Shown here: piece after piece, positions 44,912-53,823 of the stretch
Numbering within the stretch: position 1 is the first letter of the stretch
Layout: the number at the start of each line of letters is the position of its first letter
Source: Stutzerimonas stutzeri
GTDB lineage: Bacteria; Pseudomonadota; Gammaproteobacteria; Pseudomonadales; Pseudomonadaceae
Assembly (NCBI RefSeq): GCF_015291885.1
Contig: NZ_CP036186.1
Span: 4,478,001 to 4,542,000, forward strand
Reading direction: 5' to 3'
DNA length: 64,000 nt
Notes under the pieces: model-generated
What the model was told of the DNA's origin: nothing
What the model saw: the letters and a program-made list of their open reading frames with translations, nothing else
Database searches by the model: none
Translations under genes and position numbers: made by a program

Positions 44912-47656
44912 TCAGTGTGCTTCGTCCCAGTTGTTGCCGACACCCGCTTCCACCAGCAGTGGTACATCCAGCGTCGCGGCCTGGCTCATCAGCGGGCAGA
45001 CCTGCTCGCGCACCCGCGCCACCAGGTCTTCGCGCACTTCCAGTACCAATTCGTCGTGCACCTGCAGAATGACGCGCGCATCCAGCCCGCTCTGCTGGAG
45101 CCAGCCGTCCACGGCGATCATGGCGCGCTTGATGATGTCCGCCGCAGTGCCCTGCATCGGCGCGTTGATCGCGGTGCGCTCGGCACCCTTGCGCATGGCG
45201 CCGTTCTTCGAATTGATCTCCGGCAGATACAGCCGACGACCGAACAGCGTCTCGACATAGCCCTGCTCCGCCGCCTGGGTACGCGTGCGTTCCATATAGG
45301 CGAGCACGCCCGGGTAGCGGGCGAAATAACGGTCGATGTATTCCTGCGCTTCCTTGCGGCCGACGTCGATCTGCTTGGCCAGGCCGAAGGCACTCATACC
45401 GTAGATCAGGCCGAAGTTGATGGCCTTGGCGCTGCGGCGCTGATCGTTGCTGACCTGCTCCAGCGGTACGCCGAACACCTCGGCGGCCGTGGCGCGGTGC
45501 ACGTCCAGGTCGTTCTGGAAGGCGTGCAGCAAGCCGGCATCCTGCGCCAGGTGAGCCATGATGCGCAGCTCGATCTGCGAGTAGTCAGCCGCCAGCAGTT
45601 TGTACCCTGGCGCCGCAACAAAGGCTTGGCGGATCCGTCGCCCCTCGGCAGTGCGGATCGGGATGTTCTGCAGGTTCGGGTCTGAGGAAGACAGCCGGCC
45701 GGTAGCGGTCACCGCCTGGTGGTAGCTGGTGTGAATGCGCCCAGTGCGCGGGTTGATCTGCTGCGGCAGCTTGTCGGTGTAGGTGCCCTTGAGCTTGCTC
45801 AAGGAGCGGTGCTGCATGATCACCTTGGGCAAGGGGTAGTTCTGCTCGGCGAGGTCGGCCAGCACGTTCTCGGCCGTGGAAGGCTGGCCGCCGGCGGTCT
45901 TGGACAGCACCGGACAACCGAGCTTTTCATAGAGGATGGTGCCGAGCTGCTTGGGCGACCCGAGATTGAATTCCTCACCGGCTATCTCAAAAGCTTCACG
46001 CTCGAGTTCGACGAGCTTATTGCCAATTTCGACGCTCTGCAGGCCAAGCAGATTGGCATCGACCAACGCGCCGTTGCGTTCGATGCGCGCTAGCACCGGC
46101 ACCAGCGGCATCTCGATCTCGGTCAACACCTTGAGCAGCGACGGCGTTTGCTCCAGCTTGCCGAGCAGGGTCTGGTGCAGGCGCAGGGTCACGTCGGCGT
46201 CCTCGGCTGCGTAGGGGCCGGCCTGTTCGATGGCGATCTGGTCGAAGGTCAGCTGCTTGGCGCCCTTGCCGGCGATGTCCTCGAAACGGATGGTGCCGCG
46301 ACCGAGGTACTTGAGCGCCAGGCTGTCCATGTCGTGGCGCGTAGCGGTGGCGTCCAGCACGTAGGATTCGAGCATGGTGTCGAACGTCATGCCGCGCATC
46401 TCGATGCCGTAGTGCATCAGCACGTTCATGTCGTACTTGCCGTGCTGGCAGATCTTGATCTTGCCCGGATCTTCCAGCAGCGGCTTGAGTGCGGCGAGCA
46501 CAGCATCGCGGTCGAGCTGTTGCGGTACGCCCATATAGCTGTGGCCGAGCGGCACGTACGCAGCCTCTGCGGCCTCGATGGCAAAGGACACGCCGACCAG
46601 TTGCGCCTTCTGCGCGTCAAGACTGGTGGTTTCCGTGTCGAAGGCGAAGCACTCAGCGGCCTTCAGGCGCTCGAGCCACACATCGAATTCGGCTTGCTCA
46701 AGGATAGTGGTGTACTTGGCCTCGGCTTGAACCGAGCAGCCTTCGGGTTGAACCTCGCAGTTCTCGCCTGCCGCCTTGGCTTCGCGCAGCAGGTCGTCCA
46801 GCCAGTTCTTGAATTCCAGCTCGCGGTACAGCGCGATCAACGCTTCGCGGTGCGGCTCGCCGGGCATCAGGTCACCGACCTCGACATCCAGCGGCACGTC
46901 GATCTTGATCGTCGCCAGCTCGTAAGACATGAAGGCGGCGTCGCGATGCTCCTTCAGCTTGGCGCCCAGTGACTTGGCGCCGCGGATCGGTAGCCCGGCG
47001 ACCTGATCGAGGTGCTCGTAGAGCCCCTTGAGCCCGCCGGGGATGCCGTTGAGCAGGCCACACGCCGTCTTCTCGCCCACGCCCGGCACGCCAGGAATGT
47101 TGTCGACCTTGTCGCCCATCAGCGCGAGGAAGTCGATGATCAGCTCCGGGCCGACGCCGAACTTGGCCTTCACGCCTTCGATGTCATAGACGCTGCCGGT
47201 CATGGTGTTGACGAGCGTGACGTGCGGGCAGACCAGCTGGGCCATGTCCTTGTCGCCGGTGGAGATCACCACGTCACGGCCCAGCGCCGCACACTGCCGG
47301 GCCAGGGTGCCGATGACGTCGTCAGCCTCGACACCTTCCACGCACAGCAGCGGCATACCAAGGGCGCGGACGCTGGCATGCAGCGGCTCGACCTGGGAAC
47401 GCAGGTCATCCGGCATCGGCGGACGATGGGACTTGTAGTTTTCGAACAGCGCATCGCGAAAGGTCGGACCCTTGGCATCGAAAACCACCGCGAACGGGCT
47501 GTCCGGATATTGCCGGCGCAGGCTGAGCAACATGTTCAGCACGCCTTTGACCGCGCCGGTCGGCTTGCCGGTGGAGGTGGTCAAAGGAGGCAGAGCATGA
47601 AAGGCGCGATAGAGGTAGGACGAACCGTCCACCAGGATGAGGGGAGCTTGGCTCAT
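44912..47656 (-). CDS. polA: DNA polymerase I
   Basis: A 914-residue polymerase I. The 5' nuclease domain (LILVDGSSYLYRAFHALPPL, VEADDVIGTLA) fills the first 290 residues. The 3'-5' exonuclease site is intact (FAFDTETTSLD near residue 335). The polymerase motifs A (DYSQIELRIMAHLA), B (RRSAKAINFGLIYGMSAFG) and C (VHDELVLEV) are all present. MSQAPLILVDG is the family start; a longer frame adds 17 residues. It is divergent from the DUF2782-thrB operon, as in P. aeruginosa. Confidence 0.98.
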   Translation of the reverse strand: MSQAPLILVDGSSYLYRAFHALPPLTTSTGKPTGAVKGVLNMLLSLRRQYPDSPFAVVFDAKGPTFRDALFENYKSHRPPMPDDLRSQVEPLHASVRALGMPLLCVEGVEADDVIGTLARQCAALGRDVVISTGDKDMAQLVCPHVTLVNTMTGSVYDIEGVKAKFGVGPELIIDFLALMGDKVDNIPGVPGVGEKTACGLLNGIPGGLKGLYEHLDQVAGLPIRGAKSLGAKLKEHRDAAFMSYELATIKIDVPLDVEVGDLMPGEPHREALIALYRELEFKNWLDDLLREAKAAGENCEVQPEGCSVQAEAKYTTILEQAEFDVWLERLKAAECFAFDTETTSLDAQKAQLVGVSFAIEAAEAAYVPLGHSYMGVPQQLDRDAVLAALKPLLEDPGKIKICQHGKYDMNVLMHYGIEMRGMTFDTMLESYVLDATATRHDMDSLALKYLGRGTIRFEDIAGKGAKQLTFDQIAIEQAGPYAAEDADVTLRLHQTLLGKLEQTPSLLKVLTEIEMPLVPVLARIERNGALVDANLLGLQSVEIGNKLVELEREAFEIAGEEFNLGSPKQLGTILYEKLGCPVLSKTAGGQPSTAENVLADLAEQNYPLPKVIMQHRSLSKLKGTYTDKLPQQINPRTGRIHTSYHQAVTATGRLSSSDPNLQNIPIRTAEGRRIRQAFVAAPGYKLLAADYSQIELRIMAHLAQDAGLLHAFQNDLDVHRATAAEVFGVPLEQVSNDQRRSAKAINFGLIYGMSAFGLAKQIDVGRKEAQEYIDRYFARYPGVLAYMERTRTQAAEQGYVETLFGRRLYLPEINSKNGAMRKGAERTAINAPMQGTAADIIKRAMIAVDGWLQQSGLDARVILQVHDELVLEVREDLVARVREQVCPLMSQAATLDVPLLVEAGVGNNWDEAH

Positions 47657-47732
47657 GAGCGGAATCAACCTTTTCGGCGGGCCCGGAGCTAGAATGCCAA
47701 GGACCACTTATCGACAAAGGGACAAGGTTACC

Positions 47733-48017
47733 ATGCGCGCTCTCAAACACCTGATGCTGGCCAGCCTGCTGGCGAGCGCTCCCCTAGCCGGTTTTGCCCA
47801 GGAGTCGGTCGACGGCGAGCCCGACGTAACCATCCGTCAGGAAGGCGACCGCACCGTCGAGGAATACCGCGTCAACGGCTTCCTCTATGCCGTGAAGGTC
47901 ACACCCAAGCGCGGCAAGCCTTACTTCCTGGTGCGCGCAGACGGCAACGACGGCAACTTCGTGCGCTCCGATCAGCCGGACATGCTGATCCCTTCCTGGA
48001 AGATCTTCAGCTGGTAA
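47733..48017 (+). CDS. DUF2782 exported small protein
   Basis: A 94-residue protein with a signal peptide (LMLASLLASAPLAGFAQ) and the DUF2782 core EEYRVNGFLYAVKVTPKRGKP followed by YFLVRADGNDG. The ending IPSWKIFSW is typical. It sits between polA and thrB in many pseudomonads. Function unknown; probably periplasmic. thrB starts 24 bases later and is probably co-transcribed. Confidence 0.92.
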   Translation: MRALKHLMLASLLASAPLAGFAQESVDGEPDVTIRQEGDRTVEEYRVNGFLYAVKVTPKRGKPYFLVRADGNDGNFVRSDQPDMLIPSWKIFSW

Positions 48018-48041
48018 GCCATTAGTCTCCGGGAGGACAGC

Positions 48042-48995
48042 ATGTCGGTATTCACGCCCCTGCAACGCGATGAACTGGAAGCCTTTCTGGCGCCATACCG
48101 GCTCGGCCGGCTGCGCGATTTTCAGGGCATCGTCGCAGGCAGCGAGAACAGCAATTTCTTCGTCAGCCTCGAACAGGGCGAATACGTCCTGACGCTGATC
48201 GAGCGCGGGCCGAAGCAGGATCTACCGTTCTTCATCGAGCTGCTCGACGTGCTGCATCGCGCCGGTCTGCCAGTGCCCTACGCGCTGCGCAGCGCGGATG
48301 GCGAAGCGCTGCGCGAACTGGCGGAGAAGCCCGCGCTGTTGCAACCGCGACTGTCCGGCAAGCATGTAATGGCACCCAACCCGCACCATTGCGCCGAAGT
48401 CGGCCGGCTGCTGGCGCGCCTGCATCTGGCCACTCGCGAGCATATCCTCGAACGCGCCAGCGACCGCGGGCTGGACTGGATGCAGGAGCAGGGGCCTAGC
48501 CTGGCGCTGAGCCTGTCCGAGGACCAGCTGCCGCTGCTGCGCGATGGTCTGGCAGAGATCGCCGAGCTGCGGCCGAAGCTCCTCGCCCTGCCGCGCGCCA
48601 ATCTGCATGCCGATCTGTTCCGCGACAACGTGCTGTTCGAAGGCAGCCATCTGACCGGGGTGATCGACTTCTACAACGCCTGCTCCGGGCCGATGCTCTA
48701 CGACCTGGCCATTGCCGTGAACGATTGGTGCTCGCACCCCAATGGCGAGATCGACGGCGAGCGCAGCGAACCCCTGCTGGCGGCCTACTCCGCGCTGCGC
48801 CGCTTCACACCGGCCGAAGCCGAGCTCTGGCAGCCGATGCTGAGGGTGGCCTGCGTGCGCTTCTGGCTGTCGCGGCTGATCGCGGCGCAGCGTCACGAAG
48901 GCAAGACGGACGTGCAGGTGAAAGATCCCGGCGAATTTCATCGGCTGCTCATGGCGCGCCAGCATCCATCCAGCGCGCTGCCTTTTGCCTTCTAA
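48042..48995 (+). CDS. thrB: Homoserine kinase (aminoglycoside phosphotransferase-like type)
   Basis: A 317-residue kinase that phosphorylates homoserine in threonine synthesis. It belongs to the Pseudomonas-type ThrB with a choline-kinase-like fold, not the GHMP type of E. coli. Motifs: FQGIVAGSENSNFFV near the N-terminus, catalytic LPRANLHADLFRDNVLF, and the metal-binding GVIDFYNACSGPMLYDLAI. GGGAGG precedes the ATG. Position after DUF2782 and polA matches P. aeruginosa. Confidence 0.96.
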   Translation: MSVFTPLQRDELEAFLAPYRLGRLRDFQGIVAGSENSNFFVSLEQGEYVLTLIERGPKQDLPFFIELLDVLHRAGLPVPYALRSADGEALRELAEKPALLQPRLSGKHVMAPNPHHCAEVGRLLARLHLATREHILERASDRGLDWMQEQGPSLALSLSEDQLPLLRDGLAEIAELRPKLLALPRANLHADLFRDNVLFEGSHLTGVIDFYNACSGPMLYDLAIAVNDWCSHPNGEIDGERSEPLLAAYSALRRFTPAEAELWQPMLRVACVRFWLSRLIAAQRHEGKTDVQVKDPGEFHRLLMARQHPSSALPFAF

Positions 48996-49160
48996 GGTGA
49001 TTTGCCGGTACCGGCGCAGCGCGAAAGCGTTCAACACCTCGCAAATTTTCCAGTGCAGCTTGCGACCGCAGGGGCTTTACCCCAAAGTGCCGGGCGCACA
49101 GGATGCGCGCTGACGGTAGCCGAAACGCGCTACTCCCCCATCATCGAAAGGAATCGATGC

Positions 49161-49781
49161 ATGCCTTCCATCTATCAACTCAAACCCCGCTTCCAGGCGC
49201 TGTTGCGTCCGCTGGTTCAGCGTCTCTATGAACGCGGCATCACGGCCAATCAGGTCACACTGACAGCGCTGGTCGTGTCGCTGGCAGTTGCCGCAACAGT
49301 CGCGCTGCTTGTCGAGCATCTCTGGACCTTCCTGCTGATCCCACTGTGGATGCTGTTGCGCATGGCACTGAACGCCATCGACGGCATGCTGGCGCGGGAA
49401 TTCGGCCAACAATCGAAGCTTGGTGCCTATCTCAACGAACTCTGCGACGTGGCCGCCGATGCGGCGCTCTATCTGCCGCTCGCACTGGTGGCCGGTGTCT
49501 GGCCTGCCGCCGTGGTGTTGGTGGTGGTACTAGCGGCGCTGACCGAGTACGCCGGCGTGCTCGGTCCGATGGTGGGCGCCTCACGCCGTTACGACGGCCC
49601 GATGGGCAAGAGCGACAGGGCCTTCGCCTTCGGCGTGCTGGCTACCGGCGTCGCCATGGGCCTGCTGCCAGCCGTCTGGATCAACGGCTTGTTGCTGCTG
49701 ATCGCCGGGTTGTCGGTCGTCACGCTGAGCAACCGAGTCAGGCAAGGCCTGGCGGAAAGCGCAGCTGCACCATCCGAATAA
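49161..49781 (+). CDS. CDP-alcohol phosphatidyltransferase family membrane protein (YnbA-like)
   Basis: A 206-residue membrane enzyme with about six helices. The family signature D1xxD2GxxAR-x8-GxxxD3xxxD4 reads NAIDGMLAR-EFGQQSKL-GAYLNELCD here, so D1 and D3 are Asn while D2, D4, Gly and AR are kept. That points to a branch such as E. coli YnbA or to altered metal binding. It would join CDP-diacylglycerol to an alcohol to make a phospholipid. AAAGGA precedes MPSIYQLK. PlsC-like and CdsA-like genes follow, forming one lipid cassette. Confidence 0.85.
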   Translation: MPSIYQLKPRFQALLRPLVQRLYERGITANQVTLTALVVSLAVAATVALLVEHLWTFLLIPLWMLLRMALNAIDGMLAREFGQQSKLGAYLNELCDVAADAALYLPLALVAGVWPAAVVLVVVLAALTEYAGVLGPMVGASRRYDGPMGKSDRAFAFGVLATGVAMGLLPAVWINGLLLLIAGLSVVTLSNRVRQGLAESAAAPSE

Positions 49782-49850
49782 CCCCAGCACCGAAACCGGC
49801 CACCAGGCCAGCGCCACCGCCCTCTCGTCAGAAAACAAGGAACAACATCC

Positions 49851-50471
49851 ATGCTCGGCTCCTTGCTCGCTTTTGCGATCACTTCCGTAGCGCGCCTGCT
49901 GACCGGCACTCGCAGCCTCTGGATCGGTTGCGCACCGATCGGCACGCAACGGATCTATTTCGCCAATCACAGCAGCCATGGTGATTTCGTGCTGCTCTGG
50001 GCATCGCTGCCGCCCGATCTGCGTCGCAGAACTCGACCCGTAGCGGGCGCCGATTACTGGCAGAGCAGTGCGCTGCGCCGCTTCGTCATTCACGGTCTGT
50101 TCAAGGGTGTGCTGGTGGATCGCGAGCGCAGCGGCCCGGAGTCGAATCCGCTGCAACCGATGCTCGACGCCTTGGCTGGCGGCGATTCGCTGATCCTCTT
50201 CCCCGAGGGCACACGCAATCTGGAAGAGGGGCTGCTGCCGTTCAAGAGCGGGCTGTACCGCCTGGGCCTGGCGTGCCCGGACGTGGAGCTGGTGCCGGTA
50301 TGGATCGCCAATCTCAATAGGGTAATGCCCAAAGGTCGCAGCCTGCCGTTGCCTCTGCTGTGCAGCGTGAGCTTTGGCGCACCAATGAGTATCGAGAACG
50401 ACGAAGACAAGGACGCGTTTCTGCAGCGCGCTCGCCTTGCTTTGCTAGAACTGGCCCCGAAGGAAGACTGA
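49851..50471 (+). CDS. PlsC-like acyl-glycerol-phosphate acyltransferase
   Basis: A 206-residue acyltransferase. The catalytic HX4D box is NHSSHGDF and the phosphate-binding box is FPEGTRN; a third block, VELVPVWIANLNRVMPKG, follows. It probably acylates lysophosphatidate or a related acceptor at the inner membrane. It lies between the CDP-alcohol transferase and the CdsA-like gene, AAGGAA precedes the ATG, and the next gene begins one base after its stop. Confidence 0.88.
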   Translation: MLGSLLAFAITSVARLLTGTRSLWIGCAPIGTQRIYFANHSSHGDFVLLWASLPPDLRRRTRPVAGADYWQSSALRRFVIHGLFKGVLVDRERSGPESNPLQPMLDALAGGDSLILFPEGTRNLEEGLLPFKSGLYRLGLACPDVELVPVWIANLNRVMPKGRSLPLPLLCSVSFGAPMSIENDEDKDAFLQRARLALLELAPKED

Positions 50472-50472
50472 C

Positions 50473-51402
50473 ATGGATCGCAATACCCTGCTGCTGTTCG
50501 CCGGTATCGGCGCCCTGCTCGCCCTGGCCTCGCTGATCGGTTTCGTCCTCAAGCGTCGCAGCGGCGGCGAGAGTCCGGTGATCGACAACCTCAACGCGCG
50601 CATCAATGCCTGGTGGGTGATGGTTGCGCTGATCGGCATCGCCTTCTGGCTCGGCCACACCGCGGTAGTGATCCTTTTCTATCTGGTGTCCTTCTTCGCA
50701 TTGCGCGAATTCATGACGCTGACACCAACGCGCAGCAGCGACTATCCGGCCTTGGTCGCAGCGTTCTATCTGGTGCTACCGCTGCAATATCTACTGGTGG
50801 GTGTCGGCTGGTACGGCCTGTTCGCCATCTTTATTCCGGTCTACGTCTTCCTGCTTCTGCCCATCCTGGCATCGCTGGGTGGCGACACCACGCGCTTTCT
50901 CGAACGCGCATCCAAGGTGCAATGGGGGCTGATGATCGCAGTCTTCTGCGTTTCCCACGTCCCCGCCCTGCTCACCCTGGAGATCGCTGGCTACGAAGGT
51001 CGCAACCTGCTGCTGATCGCCTGGCTGATTATCGTCGTGCAGCTTTCCGATGTGCTGCAGTACGTGTGCGGCAAGCTCGCCGGCAAGCGCAAGATCGCGC
51101 CGCGCCTGTCGCCGTCCAAGACCGTCGAAGGCTTCGTCGGCGGGATCTTTCTCGCAACACTGATCGGCGCGGCGCTGTTCTGGATCACCCCGTTCGCCTG
51201 GTGGCAGGCGGCGCTGATGGCGCTGCTGCTGAACCTGCTGGGCTTCTTCGGCGGCCTGGTGATGTCGGCGATCAAACGCGACCGTGGCGTCAAGGACTGG
51301 GGGCACATGATCGAGGGCCACGGCGGCATGCTCGACCGGCTCGATTCGGTCTGCTTCGCCGCGCCGATCTTCTTCCACCTGGTGCGCTACGGCTGGACCT
51401 GA
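50473..51402 (+). CDS. CdsA-family phosphatidate cytidylyltransferase
   Basis: A 309-residue membrane protein with about eight helices that makes CDP-diacylglycerol from phosphatidate and CTP. The CdsA signature is present at the C-terminus (KRDRGVKDWGHMIEGHGGML then DRLDSVCFAAPIFF), with KIAPRLSPSKTVEGFVGG before it. It is likely a second, dedicated CdsA beside the housekeeping one, because it is embedded with a PlsC-like and a CDP-alcohol transferase gene (compare ynbA-ynbB in E. coli). Confidence 0.92.
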   Translation: MDRNTLLLFAGIGALLALASLIGFVLKRRSGGESPVIDNLNARINAWWVMVALIGIAFWLGHTAVVILFYLVSFFALREFMTLTPTRSSDYPALVAAFYLVLPLQYLLVGVGWYGLFAIFIPVYVFLLLPILASLGGDTTRFLERASKVQWGLMIAVFCVSHVPALLTLEIAGYEGRNLLLIAWLIIVVQLSDVLQYVCGKLAGKRKIAPRLSPSKTVEGFVGGIFLATLIGAALFWITPFAWWQAALMALLLNLLGFFGGLVMSAIKRDRGVKDWGHMIEGHGGMLDRLDSVCFAAPIFFHLVRYGWT

Positions 51403-51603
51403 CCAGCCTGGCACTTGCGCTGCGGCGAACCGCCGATTGCCCCGAGGGTCGAAGTTGCCACGGCGCTCAGGGCGCTTTGCCTTCGCGCCCACCGAACGGA
51501 TCGCCCACCACCCCTGCGTCACCGCGTTAAGATGGCGGCACGCAGCCGCCGTTTTGGTGCACCAGCTCCTCGATGGTGTCGCCATCGAACTCAGGAATCA
51601 TCA

Positions 51604-52977
51604 ATGACCCAACGCTATGTAATCAACGCCTCGGTTAGCCCCAAGGGCAGCCTTGAAACACTCTCGCAACGCGAAGTACAGCAACTGAGCGAAGTCGGCG
51701 CAGGCAGCACGCACAAGCTGTTCCGTCAGTGTGCTCTGGCCATCCTCAACACCGGTACGCGCATCGACAACGCCAAGACCATCCTCGAAGCCTACGAGGA
51801 TTTCGAAGTACGCATCCTGCAGCAGGATCGCGGCGTACGCCTGGAGCTGTTCAACGCCCCCGCCGATGCCTTCGTCGATGGCGAGATGATTGCCAGCACC
51901 CGCGAGATGCTCTTCAGCGCGTTGCGTGACATCGTTTACACCGAGAGCGAGCTGAGTGCCGCACGCATCGACCTGAGCACTTCCCAGGGCATTACCGATT
52001 ACGTTTTCCACCTGCTGCGCAACGCCCGCACGCTGCGTCCGGGCATCGAGCCGAACATGGTGGTGTGCTGGGGCGGACACTCGATCAGCACCGAGGAATA
52101 CAAGTACAGCAAGCGCGTCGGCCATGAGCTGGGCCTGCGCAGCCTGGACGTCTGCACCGGCTGCGGGCCGGGCGTGATGAAGGGACCGATGAAGGGCGCA
52201 ACCATCGCCCATGCCAAGCAGCGCCGCAACGGCAGCCGCTACCTGGGACTGACGGAGCCGGGCATCATCGCCGCCGAGGCGCCGAACCCGATCGTCAACG
52301 AGCTGGTGATCCTGCCGGACATCGAGAAGCGCCTGGAAGCCTTCGTCCGGGTCGGCCACGGCATCATCATCTTCCCCGGCGGCGTCGGCACGGCCGAGGA
52401 ATTCCTCTACCTGCTCGGCATCCTGCTGCACCCGGCCAATCGTGACGTGCCGTTCCCGGTCATCCTCACCGGGCCGAGCGATGCCGCAGACTATCTGCAG
52501 CAACTGCACGATTTCGTCGGCGCCACCCTCGGTGAGGAAGCGCAGAAGCGCTACCAGATCGTCTTCAACGACCCCACCGAAGTGGCGCGGCAGATGACCG
52601 AGGGCCTGCGTGAGGTGCGCCGCTTCCGCCGCGAACGCAACGACGCGTTCCACTTCAACTGGCTGCTGAAGATCGAGGAAGGCTTCCAGCGGCCGTTCGA
52701 TCCGACCCACGAGGCTATGGCCAGCCTGCCGCTGCGCCGCGACCTGCCGCCCCACGAGCTGGCCGCCAACCTGCGCCGCGCGTTTTCCGGCATCGTCGCC
52801 GGCAACGTCAAGGACAAGGGCATCCGCCGCATCGAGCAATACGGCCGTTACGAGATCCACGGCGACACGGCGATCATGCAACCGCTGGACAAGCTGCTGC
52901 AGGCCTTCGTCGAGCAGCACCGCATGAAACTGCCCGGCGGCGTGCCCTACACGCCGTGCTACCGCGTGGTGACCTGA
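51604..52977 (+). CDS. ppnN: Pyrimidine/purine nucleotide 5'-monophosphate nucleosidase PpnN (YgdH, LOG-like)
   Basis: A 457-residue nucleosidase that cleaves nucleoside monophosphates to base and ribose 5-phosphate and is (p)ppGpp-controlled in E. coli. The Rossmann LOG core carries WGGHSISTEEY, CTGCGPGVMKGPMKGA and the PGGVGTAEEFLYLLG motif. The N-terminal 140-residue and C-terminal 110-residue extensions match the long PpnN form rather than short LOG proteins. The start MTQRYVINASVSP is chosen at the normal family N-terminus. A terminator follows. Confidence 0.95.
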   Translation: MTQRYVINASVSPKGSLETLSQREVQQLSEVGAGSTHKLFRQCALAILNTGTRIDNAKTILEAYEDFEVRILQQDRGVRLELFNAPADAFVDGEMIASTREMLFSALRDIVYTESELSAARIDLSTSQGITDYVFHLLRNARTLRPGIEPNMVVCWGGHSISTEEYKYSKRVGHELGLRSLDVCTGCGPGVMKGPMKGATIAHAKQRRNGSRYLGLTEPGIIAAEAPNPIVNELVILPDIEKRLEAFVRVGHGIIIFPGGVGTAEEFLYLLGILLHPANRDVPFPVILTGPSDAADYLQQLHDFVGATLGEEAQKRYQIVFNDPTEVARQMTEGLREVRRFRRERNDAFHFNWLLKIEEGFQRPFDPTHEAMASLPLRRDLPPHELAANLRRAFSGIVAGNVKDKGIRRIEQYGRYEIHGDTAIMQPLDKLLQAFVEQHRMKLPGGVPYTPCYRVVT

Positions 52978-53000
52978 GCGCAAGTCGCTTCGCGCGCAAC

Positions 53001-53036
53001 AAAAAAAGGCCCGGGCATCAGTCCGGGCCTTTTTTC
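53001..53036. terminator. Bidirectional terminator between ppnN and nrdJb
   Basis: AAAAAAA then AGGCCCGG-N8-CCGGGCCT then TTTTT. The A-run and T-run flank the stem, so it can end both the ppnN transcript and the convergent nrdJ transcript. Confidence 0.92.
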
Positions 53037-53054
53037 ATGAGACCGCTCGAGCGG

Positions 53055-53762
53055 TCAGCCGCACTTGGAGTTGCCGCAGTTCAGGCAGGTGGCGCAGCCA
53101 TCCATCTGCACCACGGCCTGGGTGTTGCACTTGTTGCACAGCTGCGCGCCGGCCGGAAAGCCTTCGCCCGGCTCGACGGCCACCGCGCCCTGGCTGGCCT
53201 CGTAAGCCGCGCGCTTTTCGGCCAGGTACTTGAGCTGGGTTTCGTCCAGCGCATGACCTTCGAGCATGCCGATGGCGATCAGATGGCGCTCCAGCACCGC
53301 ACCGATCTCGGCCACGATCGACGGCATGTAGACGCCGCCCTTCTTCAGGTAGCCGCCGCGCGGATCGAACACCGCCTTCAGCTCCTCGACCAGGAAGGTG
53401 CAGTCGCCACCCTTGCGGAACACCGCAGACATGATGCGGGTCAGCGCCACGATCCACTGGAAGTGGTCCATGTTCTTCGAATTGATGAATATCTCGAACG
53501 GCCGACGCTGCTCGTGCGGGGTGCCGGCGTTGAGCACGATGTCGTTCACGGTGACGTACAGCGCGTGTTCGAACAGCGGCGACTTGATCTTGTAGGTCAT
53601 GCCGATCAGGGTTTCCGGACGCTGCAGGCTCTCGTCCATCTCCACCACATTGACGGCCTTGCTCGCCTTGTTATCGGTACTGGCGGCAGCGGCCGCGGGG
53701 CGTTCGAGGGCCTCGTCGACGACCTTGAAGCCCTTGATGCGCTGGGTGATCTTTACGGTCAT
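53055..53762 (-). CDS. nrdJb: Class II ribonucleotide reductase small part NrdJb
   Basis: A 235-residue protein that corresponds to the C-terminal part of adenosylcobalamin-dependent ribonucleotide reductase, encoded separately as in P. aeruginosa (nrdJab). It contains a TSCPD-like domain (LGMTYKIKSPLFEHALYVTV-type region, FINSKNMDHFQWIVALTRIM) and ends in a cysteine cluster (CNKCNT, CATCLNCGNSKCG) expected to bind zinc and carry the thiols that re-reduce the active site. AGGAG precedes the ATG. It is the second gene after nrdJa, 61 bases away. Confidence 0.93.
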   Translation of the reverse strand: MTVKITQRIKGFKVVDEALERPAAAAASTDNKASKAVNVVEMDESLQRPETLIGMTYKIKSPLFEHALYVTVNDIVLNAGTPHEQRRPFEIFINSKNMDHFQWIVALTRIMSAVFRKGGDCTFLVEELKAVFDPRGGYLKKGGVYMPSIVAEIGAVLERHLIAIGMLEGHALDETQLKYLAEKRAAYEASQGAVAVEPGEGFPAGAQLCNKCNTQAVVQMDGCATCLNCGNSKCG

Positions 53763-53823
53763 TGTGCAGATTCTCCTGCCGGGCGCAGCGATGGCCCGGC
53801 GCTTATACGATTGGCAGTCCGGT

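Noticed and set aside
44641..45072. Plus-strand frame crossing the ersA region
   Set aside because: It overlaps the small RNA terminator and the 3' end of polA and has a composition typical of chance.
51601..52983. Minus-strand open frame of 460 codons
   Set aside because: Antisense shadow of ppnN; no ribosome site and no family resemblance.
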